A DNA stretch of 23,038 bases from positions 1-23,038 of the forward strand of contig URKV01000013.1 of the NCBI GenBank assembly GCA_900548565.1. Reading direction: 5' to 3'. Positions 7,604-14,768 of the stretch are shown here, one piece after another. The notes under the pieces are model-generated. The model searched no databases and was not told the origin of the DNA. It worked only from the letters and a program-made list of their open reading frames with translations. The stretch is from an uncultured Collinsella sp. GTDB lineage: Bacteria; Actinomycetota; Coriobacteriia; Coriobacteriales; Coriobacteriaceae. The number at the start of each line of letters is the position of its first letter. The stretch's first letter is position 1. The translations under genes and the position numbers were made by a program.

Positions 7604-9631
7604 CTACGGCCGCTCGTTGGGGGCCAGGCGCTGCATCTTGTTCACGGCTTTGAACTTGGTGAACAGCGGCACGTACTCAAAGCTCACGTTGGAGTTCTCC
7701 AGGCCGTACCAGCGTGCAGGCGTGCCGGCGGCGCGGCGAATGATGTACTTGAGCGTGATGGCCGTACGCTCGCTCGGTTCCACATCGCTTTCAGGCGCCA
7801 GAAGCTTACGAATCAGGACGAACTTGAACGTGCCGATGTTACCCGGATCCTTGTAGACCGAGTAGTCATGCGTCTGCGGCGGCAGCTCGCCGGTGGCAGC
7901 CAGGTCCTGAACAACCTGACGCAGGTAGGCATTGACGCGCTGGTTGATCTTGTAGCCCAGGTACAGATGCACGCGGAACACGTAGTCGGTGCCGAACGTC
8001 TCGACCGAATAGGCAAAGGTGTGCGGCTCGTCCATGGTCTCGACATTCACAAACCACCAGGCGCGGGCGCGCTTGGGATGCTTGTCCAAGATCGAATAGA
8101 CGATATCGCGGTCGATGTAGTCGGTATGGGTGTCCTTGGTCAGGTACACGACGTTGTCGCTCATGCGCTCGTAACGGTCGTCGTCGCGCAGGCGCTTGAG
8201 CTGCGGCAGGTAGCTGCGCAGCGGCAGCAGCGTAAACTGGCGCTGCTCAACAGCCGTGCCGTTGTACCAGCACACCATGATGCCCATGATGAGTGCAGCC
8301 ATGAGGATGGTGAAGTAGCCGCCGTGGAAGAACTTGGTGAGCGAGCTCACGAAGAAGAAGCCTTCGAGCAAAAGGAAGAAGGCTGCGAAGATCCACGGAG
8401 CAACCTTGAGCTTGCGCTCCTCGTGCAGGTAGAAGAAGAGCAGCAGCGTGGTGCACATCATTGTCAGCGTAATGGCAAGGCCGTAGGCGGCTTCCATATG
8501 CGCCGAGTTCTGGAACAGCAGTACCACGATGACGCAGCCGACAAGCATGACGTTGTTGACCATGGGGATGTAGAGCTGGCCCTTGGTCTCGGCAGGGTAG
8601 AAGACCTGCATGTGCGGCATGAGGTCCAGACGGCTGGCCTCGGACACCAGCGAGAATGCGCCGGTGATGAGCGCCTGCGAGGCAATGATGGCCGCGACGG
8701 TGGAAAGGCCGACGGCAAACGGGCGCAGGCCCGGGGCGAGCATCTGGTAGAACGGGTTGAGGTCGGCAATGCCCATGAGCTCGGGGTTGGCAGCGTTGTT
8801 CATAAGCCAAGCGCCCTGGCCCATATAGGAAAGCAGCAGGCAGCACTTAACGAACGGCCAGGTAGCGTAGATGTTGCCGCGGCCGACGTGGCCCATGTCG
8901 GAGTAGAGCGCCTCGGCACCGGTGGTGGCGAGGAAGCAGCTGCCCAGGATCATGATGCCCGCGTGGTTGTTGGGGCTCAGCAAAAAGGCGATGCCGCGCA
9001 CCGGGTTGAGGCACAGCAGCACGGCGGGGTGCTGGAAGACGAAGAACAGACCCGTGCCGCCCAGGAACAGGAACCACAGCGTCATGATGGGGCCAAAGGC
9101 GTGACCGATCTTGGCCGTACCGATGCGCTGTACCAAGAAGAGCACGATGATGATGGCGAGCGTGATGGCGACGACGCGGCCCTGGTCATCGCCCAGCACG
9201 GCATGGACCGCCGGGATGGTGCGCAGGCCCTCGATGGCCGTGGTAACGGTAACGGCCGGCGTCAGGATGCCGTCGGCGAGCAGCGCGGCGCCACCCAGCA
9301 TGGCGGGGATGATAAGCCACTTGCCGCAGCGCTTGACCAGGCTGTACAGGGCAAAGATGCCGCCCTCACCATGGTTATCGGCGCGCAGCGAGATGAGCAC
9401 ATACTTGATGGTGGTCAGCAACGTGACCGTCCAAACGACAAGGGAGAGCGCGCCGAGCACGAACTCCTCCGTGACGCTTCCGATGCCGCCGTTGCCGGCA
9501 ACGAGCGCCTTGGTTACATACATAGGGCTGGTGCCGATATCGCCGTACACCACGCCCAGCGTGACGAGCATCGCCGAGATGCTCACAGGAATCGCAGCGT
9601 GCGAGGCTGCCTCCTTGGCCTTTTGTTCCAT
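7604..9631 (-). CDS. kup: KUP/HAK/KT-family potassium uptake protein
   Basis: This 675-aa membrane transporter has about 12 hydrophobic segments over the first ~450 residues and a long soluble C-terminal domain. Family signatures include LGVVYGDIGTSPMYV near residue 25, which is the most conserved KUP motif. Others are LRADNHGEGGIFALYSLV, ALLADGILTPAVTV and GAEALYSDMGHVGRGNI. KUP proteins import K+ by H+ symport. The start ATG at 9629-9631 has GGAGGA 9 nt upstream; a TTG six codons earlier overlaps that ribosome site and is unlikely. It is first in the order kup - small protein - kdpD - kdpE. This points to kup as the likely target of the two-component pair, although no kdpFABC is in the window. 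Confidence 0.92.
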   Translation of the reverse strand: MEQKAKEAASHAAIPVSISAMLVTLGVVYGDIGTSPMYVTKALVAGNGGIGSVTEEFVLGALSLVVWTVTLLTTIKYVLISLRADNHGEGGIFALYSLVKRCGKWLIIPAMLGGAALLADGILTPAVTVTTAIEGLRTIPAVHAVLGDDQGRVVAITLAIIIVLFLVQRIGTAKIGHAFGPIMTLWFLFLGGTGLFFVFQHPAVLLCLNPVRGIAFLLSPNNHAGIMILGSCFLATTGAEALYSDMGHVGRGNIYATWPFVKCCLLLSYMGQGAWLMNNAANPELMGIADLNPFYQMLAPGLRPFAVGLSTVAAIIASQALITGAFSLVSEASRLDLMPHMQVFYPAETKGQLYIPMVNNVMLVGCVIVVLLFQNSAHMEAAYGLAITLTMMCTTLLLFFYLHEERKLKVAPWIFAAFFLLLEGFFFVSSLTKFFHGGYFTILMAALIMGIMVCWYNGTAVEQRQFTLLPLRSYLPQLKRLRDDDRYERMSDNVVYLTKDTHTDYIDRDIVYSILDKHPKRARAWWFVNVETMDEPHTFAYSVETFGTDYVFRVHLYLGYKINQRVNAYLRQVVQDLAATGELPPQTHDYSVYKDPGNIGTFKFVLIRKLLAPESDVEPSERTAITLKYIIRRAAGTPARWYGLENSNVSFEYVPLFTKFKAVNKMQRLAPNERP

Positions 9632-9666
9632 AAGCCGGTTTCCTCCCAACTTTAATGTTCGAAGGG

Positions 9667-9672
9667 ATTATA
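9667..9672 (-). promoter_or_regulatory. Candidate -10 box for kup
   Basis: On the minus strand this reads TATAAT, 35 bp before the kup ATG, preceded by TACC. No clear -35 is seen at standard spacing, so the call is weak. Confidence 0.35.
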
Positions 9673-9753
9673 GGTAATCGGTCCATGTTTTAATGCACTG
9701 TTTTCCCAGCTAGATAAACATTTATACGGCCTTTAGGCCACCGCCGCGATATG

Positions 9754-9788
9754 GAATGTGACAAAGGAACTGTCCCTTTGTCACATTC
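9754..9788. repeat. Perfect 14-bp palindrome just after the nitroreductase gene
   Basis: GAATGTGACAAAGG (9754-9767) pairs perfectly with 9775-9788 around a 7-nt loop AACTGTC. It starts one base after the nitroreductase stop codon on the minus strand. Its core (CAAAGG, then a loop containing GACAG on one strand, then CCTTTG) resembles the palindrome at 7266-7303. A short hairpin GGCC-TTTA-GGCC follows at 9728-9739. Confidence 0.75.
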
Positions 9789-9789
9789 G

Positions 9790-10638
9790 TCATTTTCCAA
9801 GCCAGTTTTTGAACCACCATTCCATGGATCGGCTCATCTCGGCCATAAAGGGACTCGTGTGTTTGCGGGTGTAGATATCCACCACGCGCTCGCCCACCTC
9901 GCGGGCATGCGGGCGAAACATCGCGTCCATCTCGGCCACCTGCGCGTCCATGGTCGCAGCATCGGCGCGGCAGTAGCGCTCCTCGTGCACCAGGTTCACC
10001 ACAGGATGCGCAATGGCCGGACGCTCCTTACGGGGCGTGCCGATGATGAGCATCGACAGCGGCATGGTATAGAGCGGCAGACCGAGCAGCTCGGCAACTT
10101 CCTCGGCATTCTCGACGATATCACCGATATAGCAGCTCCCCAGGCCCAGAGCCTCGGCGGCAACCACGGCGTTTTGAGCAGCAATCACGGCGTCCTGGGC
10201 CGCGATGGCAAAGTCGCCCAAACCCGGCGCGCGGCGGGGCGCCTTACCCGTGCGCTCGACAAACTCGGGCTCAAAGCAGCCCACGTGCTCAAACAGATCG
10301 ATCCACTTGGCATAATCGACCACAAATATTAGTGCCCAGGGCGCCTTGGCGATCATGGGCTGGTGGTCGCACAGGTCGGCCAGACGATCCAGCGTAGCCT
10401 GCTCGCGAATGCTCACGATGGAATACATCATCATGGCGCCTGCCGACGGCGCACGGCTCGCCGCATGCAGAATCGCCGCCCGCTGCTCGTCGGTCACCGC
10501 CACGGGACGATCGTCGTCATCACGCGCGAAGGCACGCGTGGAGGAACGGTGCTCCAACGTGTCCAGCACCGCATTGCCCGTGGTCTCGACCGGATAGCCA
10601 CACGTATCCACAGCCTTGGTGCAAACCTGCTCGTTCAT
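9790..10638 (-). CDS. Nitroreductase-family FMN-dependent oxidoreductase
   Basis: This 282-aa protein has the nitroreductase fold signatures. These are an N-terminal LEHRSSTRAF motif (about 29-38, FMN phosphate contact), APSAGAMMMYSIVSI (about 63-77), an internal AAQNAVVAAEALGLGSCYIGDI stretch (family motif with LGLGSC) and LGLPLYTMPLSMLIIGTP near the C-terminal part of the domain. Members are usually cytoplasmic homodimers that reduce nitroaromatics, quinones or flavins with NAD(P)H. The substrate is not predictable. A C-terminal extension of about 70 residues (MDAQVAEMDAMFRP onward) is longer than in minimal members. The start has GAGG about 7 nt upstream. It is divergent from the LtaS-like gene. 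Confidence 0.85.
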   Translation of the reverse strand: MNEQVCTKAVDTCGYPVETTGNAVLDTLEHRSSTRAFARDDDDRPVAVTDEQRAAILHAASRAPSAGAMMMYSIVSIREQATLDRLADLCDHQPMIAKAPWALIFVVDYAKWIDLFEHVGCFEPEFVERTGKAPRRAPGLGDFAIAAQDAVIAAQNAVVAAEALGLGSCYIGDIVENAEEVAELLGLPLYTMPLSMLIIGTPRKERPAIAHPVVNLVHEERYCRADAATMDAQVAEMDAMFRPHAREVGERVVDIYTRKHTSPFMAEMSRSMEWWFKNWLGK

Positions 10639-10851
10639 CGCCTCATCCTCGCTAATTCTTTAAGAAGCCTTTACGTTTCCGTGTAATTCCCGTCCATTAT
10701 CGCGCAGGTCGCCACTACATTGCGCCACACCGCCACACGTGCGCGTTAATATGGCTGGTTGTTGTGCGCAGACACCAATTGCGGCGCATATCTTGGTAAC
10801 AATCGGGTAAACCCCCGCTTTCGTAGGTTTTAGTTTGTGAGGAGTCTCAGC

Positions 10852-13152
10852 ATGTTCGCTGCCGCCATCTCGCTCGTCGGTCTTGCGGCGACCGTCTACC
10901 TTGTTTTGCGCGAGGCCAAGGCCATTCGCGCTCAGTCGGGCACCGTTGCCAAAAGCGCTCTTGGGTGGAGCGTCGCCTTCGGCCTGTTCCAGCTCTTTTT
11001 GACCATTTGGGGCGCTATTGGTCTCGTCGCCCAAAACGAGCCGCTCGCCTTCGTGATGCTCATCCTGACCAACGCCATCCTCACCGGCTGCGCTTGGGCC
11101 AGCATCGCACGCGACCGCATCGCCCCGCGCGTCTTTGCGTTCGCCGCGCCCGACGCCCCCGCTCCCACCGGCAAGCTCGCCCGCCTGCGCGGCGCCTTTG
11201 TGGGCAAGCCACTCGTCGCCGCCGTGCTGTGCCTGCTGCTCGCCGGCGTCTTTGCGCTGCTAGGCATGGAGGTATCGTCCAACCACGACTTTACCTGGGT
11301 CTACCCCCTGTGCATCCTGCTCGAGTGGGCCATCATCACCACGCTCATGACCGGCCTGTTCTTCCTGTTCCAGCGCCACGGCGCAGCTCCCGCGGTCCTG
11401 GCCTTTGCCCTCTTTGTCCTGGGCATTGCCGAGTTCTTCGTCATCACGTTTAAATCCATGCCCATCCAGCCGGGCGACCTTTCGGCCATCTCCACCGCCG
11501 CCGCGGTCGCCGGCACCGGCTACACCTTCTCGATCTCACTGTTCTGCGTGCTGTCCATGGGCTTTACCGCCATCGCCATGCTGCTGTGCGAGTACGCCGG
11601 CCTGGTGGCACCGCACCGTCAGAAGGGCGCCGCCAACGCCAAGCGCATGCTGCTCACCAACCTGCTCGTCGCCGTGCTGTGCCTGGGCGGTGTGACCGCA
11701 CACGTCACGCTCATCGACTACTACAACACCCTCGGCATCACCGTCTACACCTGGCGCCCGCTCGAGAGCTACTGGCGCGAGGGCTACCTGCCCGCTTTCA
11801 TTAGCGCAGCGCAGTCCATCAAGCCGCCCAAACCCGCCGACTACTCCGTCGACGATGCCAAGGCCACGCTCAAAAAGTACGCCAAGGCCTACGACAAGTC
11901 CGACGCGGCCAAGAGCGACGAGCGCGCCGCCGCAAAGGAGCAGTTCGACAGCGAGAAGCCCACGGTCATCGCCATCATGAACGAGACCTTCTCGGATCTT
12001 TCGATCTACCAGAACATGCGCGCCGGCTACGAGGGTCCGCAGTACTTTAAGAGCCTGTCCAACTGCCTCAGCCGCGGCAAGCTCTATGTGAGCGCCTACG
12101 GCGGCGGTACCGCCAATACCGAGTTTGAGTTTATGACCGGCAACTCTATGGCCAACCTGGGCTCGGGCGTGTACCCCTACACCATCTACAACATGGAGAC
12201 GACCGGGAACCTGGCAGAGCAGTTCAAATCGCTCGGCTATTCCACCACGGCCATGCACCCCAACCACGCGACCAACTGGAACCGCGAGAACGTCTACAAG
12301 GACTTTGGCTTTGACCAGTTCCTGTCTATCAATGACTTCCAGGGAGCCGACACCCTGCGCGGCATGGTGACCGACCAGGCTACCTACGACAAGATTCTTG
12401 AGCTGCTCGACCAGAACGCCGATCCGCAGTTTATCTTCGACGTGACCATGCAGAACCACTCGGGCTACGACACGGGCCTGCTGCCGGTCGACAAGCAGAT
12501 GCACCTGAACATCGACACGACCGACCTGGACGCCAAGACCGTCGAAGACGGCACGCTCTCCGATGTCGACGAGTATGTCTCGTGCATCGAGCAGTCCGAC
12601 CAGGCGCTTCGCTACTTCCTCAACGCCCTGAGCAAGCTCGACCGTAAGGTGGTCGTAGTGTTCTGGGGCGACCATCAGCCGTTCTTCCCATCCAAGTTCA
12701 ATGACAAGTGGTTTACCGGCGAGGACGACGCTACGCACCAGGAGCGCTTGTGGCAGACCGACTACATCATCTGGGCTAACTACGACGTTGCCGGCTGCGA
12801 CCAGACGAGCGAGGTCGACGACCTGTCCACCAACTACCTGTCCACGCAGCTCATGCAGCTGATCGGCGCCCCGCTGACCGACTACCAGAAAGCGCACATG
12901 ACGCTGCGCGAGTCGCTGCCCGCCGTCAACTCCGTCGGCTACGAGGACGCCAGCCTGCGCTGGGCGCTCTCCTCCAACGTCACCGGTGACGACGCCGCTG
13001 CCGCAGCCGCCACCAAGGCGCGCGAGGATTACGCCAAGATGCAGTACTACGAGATGTTCCGCGACGGCAAGAACGTGTACACCAAGCACTTCCAGACCGA
13101 GGCCAACGAGACCGACCCCAACCTGGCGCCGGGTACGACCAAGATTAAATAG
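10852..13152 (+). CDS. LtaS-type membrane phosphoglycerol transferase / sulfatase-fold enzyme
   Basis: This 766-aa protein has N-terminal membrane segments (about 1-20, 40-60, 66-85, 122-138, 150-175, 180-200, 225-248, 265-290) and an extracellular sulfatase-fold domain (about 368-690). The expected LtaS active-site pattern is present: Glu378 in MNETFSDLS, nucleophile Thr420 in GGGTANTEFEF, His536 in MQNHSGYD, and Asp607-His608 in WGDHQP for the metal. Such enzymes polymerise glycerolphosphate or modify wall glycopolymers. The start ATG has GAGGAG about 9 nt upstream; the in-frame GTG at 10837 overlaps that site. The last ~70 residues form a polar tail. Whether it makes true lipoteichoic acid here is not known. 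Confidence 0.87.
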   Translation: MFAAAISLVGLAATVYLVLREAKAIRAQSGTVAKSALGWSVAFGLFQLFLTIWGAIGLVAQNEPLAFVMLILTNAILTGCAWASIARDRIAPRVFAFAAPDAPAPTGKLARLRGAFVGKPLVAAVLCLLLAGVFALLGMEVSSNHDFTWVYPLCILLEWAIITTLMTGLFFLFQRHGAAPAVLAFALFVLGIAEFFVITFKSMPIQPGDLSAISTAAAVAGTGYTFSISLFCVLSMGFTAIAMLLCEYAGLVAPHRQKGAANAKRMLLTNLLVAVLCLGGVTAHVTLIDYYNTLGITVYTWRPLESYWREGYLPAFISAAQSIKPPKPADYSVDDAKATLKKYAKAYDKSDAAKSDERAAAKEQFDSEKPTVIAIMNETFSDLSIYQNMRAGYEGPQYFKSLSNCLSRGKLYVSAYGGGTANTEFEFMTGNSMANLGSGVYPYTIYNMETTGNLAEQFKSLGYSTTAMHPNHATNWNRENVYKDFGFDQFLSINDFQGADTLRGMVTDQATYDKILELLDQNADPQFIFDVTMQNHSGYDTGLLPVDKQMHLNIDTTDLDAKTVEDGTLSDVDEYVSCIEQSDQALRYFLNALSKLDRKVVVVFWGDHQPFFPSKFNDKWFTGEDDATHQERLWQTDYIIWANYDVAGCDQTSEVDDLSTNYLSTQLMQLIGAPLTDYQKAHMTLRESLPAVNSVGYEDASLRWALSSNVTGDDAAAAAATKAREDYAKMQYYEMFRDGKNVYTKHFQTEANETDPNLAPGTTKIK

Positions 13153-13171
13153 CGACACGTCTTAACTGGTT

Positions 13172-13302
13172 CGTCTGCCCGGCGGCGTGGAACGTAAGGT
13201 TCCCTGCTCGGACAGTCCTGCTCGCACGGAGAGCACATTAAGTGCTCTCCGGCTCGTGCGGAACTCGCGATGAACCTTACATTCCGCGTCGCCGGGCAGA
13301 CG
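13172..13302. repeat. Nested 131-bp palindrome with ATTAA-loop hairpin at its core
   Basis: The outer arms 13172-13202 and 13272-13302 pair at 28 of 31 positions (CGTCTGCCCGGCG at one end, CGCCGGGCAGACG at the other). Inside is a perfect 9-bp hairpin, GGAGAGCAC - ATTAA - GTGCTCTCC (13228-13250). A 4-nt spacer follows, then CGTGCGGAACTCGCGATGAA (13255-13274), which recurs in inverted orientation at 22981-23000. It begins 19 bp after the LtaS-like stop. Confidence 0.8.
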
Positions 13303-13357
13303 CCTCGGTGTTGAAGCGCGGCTTGTCATGAGAGCATCCGCAACATATGTAAGTTGT

Positions 13358-13383
13358 AGGCCACATTAAGTGGCCTTCTTTGT
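13358..13383 (+). terminator. Terminator-like ATTAA-loop hairpin
   Basis: AGGCCAC - ATTAA - GTGGCCT (13358-13376) is followed by TCTTTGT. It is a plausible intrinsic terminator for plus-strand transcription leaving the LtaS-like gene. The same stem, loop and TTTG tail occur in inverted orientation at 23001-23027. Confidence 0.55.
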
Positions 13384-13386
13384 ATT

Positions 13387-13475
13387 CGGAAAGCCCGTCC
13401 CACTCTGAACGCATCGGGGCATGGAACTATCAGCTTATTAGGCCTTCCATCAATAAAGGGGCGCCCTCCCGGGCG
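13387..13475. repeat. 89-bp flanking direct repeat, left copy
   Basis: This stretch matches 22880-22968 at 86 of 89 positions with no gaps; the differences are one G/A near the start and a TT/CA pair in the middle. The two copies bracket the entire six-gene surface locus. The 3' part contains a terminator hairpin active on the minus strand. Confidence 0.9.
13451..13475 (-). terminator. Terminator of the surface-fibre operon (inside the direct repeat)
   Basis: Read on the minus strand, CGCCC - GGGA - GGGCG is followed by CCCCTTTATT, 20 bp after the last operon stop codon. The stem is short (5 bp, extendable) and the T-tract moderate. Confidence 0.55.
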
Positions 13476-13494
13476 TTGCGTTTAGAAGATGGAC

Positions 13495-14193
13495 CTAGCG
13501 CTTATCCCTCCGGGACAAAAGCAGCGCGGCCATAAAAGCGATGATTGCAAGCGTCAGCAGCATCAAAAGCCATGCGAGCGTGCTGTCGCCGGTTGCCGCC
13601 AGGCCAAACAGACCGGGGCTCTTACTGTCAGCAGGTTGTACGGGAATCTTCTCGCCATCGTCCTCGGCGGTGATTTCCCAGTGGATGGTCTTGCTTGCGT
13701 CGGCAAGCTCGTTGCCCACCGACGTCGGGACACTTAGTTGCAAATTGAGCACCGTGCTGCCATCGCTCGTGAACGTGGCGACCTGCGTGGGATAGGCGAA
13801 CACGCTGCCCGGCGTTCCCGTCTGGAGCCAACCGTCAGACGCATCGCCAGCCGACGCCGTTAAGGTAATGGGCGACAGCAGGTGTGCCGTCTCGTGATTG
13901 ACAACGGCCCGCACAAACACGCGTACCTGGGACTTTACGCCCGTGGCACGAACCTCGATCTGCTGCTCGCGCGCATCGCCGGGCATTAGATCTTTAAAGG
14001 CGGGAAACAGATCGGGCTCCCCCGAGGAGCCCGTCGCCCCCGTTACCGTCAGCTGGCGCGCATTTCCGTCATAGGCAATCGCGGGAGCATCGGCAAACGC
14101 GCGGGCGGGAACGGCGAGCGCGACCACGCAGAGAATGGCCGCGACCATGCAACGCAAGGAGCGCGCAACGCCTCTGCGAATCGGGAACGCCAT
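13495..14193 (-). CDS. Surface protein with signal peptide and LAATG sorting-like C-terminus
   Basis: This 232-aa protein has a basic N-terminus, a hydrophobic signal peptide (about 13-30) and a likely AxA-type cleavage (RAFADA, about 31-36). An extracellular beta-rich domain follows (about 37-185; LFPAFKDLMPGDAREQQIEV resembles the 'P-G-D' strand seen in TasA-associated and wall-anchored proteins). The C-terminal end is LAATG (198-202), DS, about 22 hydrophobic residues, then SRRDKR. That is the architecture of a sortase signal, although LPxTG is replaced by LAATG. The ATG at 14191-14193 lies 8 nt after GGAGGT and 2 bp past the upstream stop, so it is tightly coupled. It is the last gene of the operon and the best candidate for fibre anchor. 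No sortase is in the window. Confidence 0.75.
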   Translation of the reverse strand: MAFPIRRGVARSLRCMVAAILCVVALAVPARAFADAPAIAYDGNARQLTVTGATGSSGEPDLFPAFKDLMPGDAREQQIEVRATGVKSQVRVFVRAVVNHETAHLLSPITLTASAGDASDGWLQTGTPGSVFAYPTQVATFTSDGSTVLNLQLSVPTSVGNELADASKTIHWEITAEDDGEKIPVQPADSKSPGLFGLAATGDSTLAWLLMLLTLAIIAFMAALLLSRRDKR

Positions 14194-14195
14194 AC

Positions 14196-14768
14196 TTACG
14201 CACCTCCGTGCGGCGGCACCAGCACGCCATCTTTGACCGTACAGTTCCATGCCTCGGTGACCGCATCGTCGGGCGTGGACTGAATCGCCTGGGTCGAAAT
14301 GTCGACGACTAGGTTTTTACCATCTGCCTTCTTTTCGGACACGCTCTTGATGAGCACGCCCGTCTTGTCGAGCGGCTTAACAGAAGACGTCCAGTAGTAG
14401 AACCCGTCGCTCGCAAGAACCCAAGACGAAGGTCTGTTAGTGGCGGAGGCATCGCCTTTATCGCCCCACTCAATGGTGTAGTCGGTGCCGGCAACCGGCT
14501 CATCCCACAGGCGCGCGCCATCCTTATCCTGCCAGTAGATATCCACCGCGACACGCAGGTATGCCGGAGCCGAGCCCGTGTTTTTTACCGAGACATCCCT
14601 TTTCATCACGTTGTCCTTGAGCGTCTCGTCCACCGAAGGCGCCACCGAGCCAAAGCCAAACTCGTTGACCAGCACGCCCGTAACCGAAAGCCACGCAAAG
14701 GTGCCGACGACGCCGGCCAAAAGGAGGACGCCGACAAGGAGGGCAACGATCCGCTTGCGCTTAGTCAT
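14196..14768 (-). CDS. SipW-dependent TasA/camelysin-like small surface protein
   Basis: This 190-aa protein starts MTKRKR and has a long hydrophobic leader ending in GTFAWLSVTGVLVNEFGFGSV. That matches the SipW-cognate leader class shared with the other two subunits here (consensus GTxAWLSxTxxxVNEFxxGSV). The mature part has the TasA-type pattern: SVKNTGSAPAYLRVAVDIYW, then DGFYYWTSSVKPLDKTGVLIKSV. The ATG at 14766-14768 overlaps the giant adhesin stop by 8 bp and is preceded by GGAGGAC within that gene, so translation is coupled. It is likely a minor fibre subunit or adaptor between the adhesin and the LAATG protein; that role is inferred from order only. Confidence 0.78.
   Translation of the reverse strand: MTKRKRIVALLVGVLLLAGVVGTFAWLSVTGVLVNEFGFGSVAPSVDETLKDNVMKRDVSVKNTGSAPAYLRVAVDIYWQDKDGARLWDEPVAGTDYTIEWGDKGDASATNRPSSWVLASDGFYYWTSSVKPLDKTGVLIKSVSEKKADGKNLVVDISTQAIQSTPDDAVTEAWNCTVKDGVLVPPHGGA

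Larger units (their letters stand above)
13153..13494. other. Intergenic region packed with inverted repeats, left boundary of the surface locus
   Basis: No coding frame is supported in this 342-bp gap. In order it holds a nested palindrome (13172-13302), a terminator-like hairpin (13358-13382), the left copy of an 89-bp direct repeat (13387-13475) containing the terminator of the minus-strand surface operon, and a short leader to the operon's last stop codon. Bases 13303-13357 show nothing recognisable. Confidence 0.7.

Noticed and set aside
6815..9655. 946-codon plus-strand open frame across kdpD and kup
   Set aside because: It is antisense to two well-supported membrane protein genes and its product is rich in His, Gln and Arg without any recognisable domain.
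9632..9753. c-di-AMP (ydaO-type) riboswitch ahead of kup
   Set aside because: The leader is too short and no conserved ydaO core is visible; only a short GGCC hairpin and the -10-like box are seen.
11536..13158. 540-codon minus-strand open frame opposite the LtaS-like gene
   Set aside because: The opposite strand carries intact LtaS active-site motifs, and this frame has the low-complexity Val/Gly/Leu composition of an antisense shadow.
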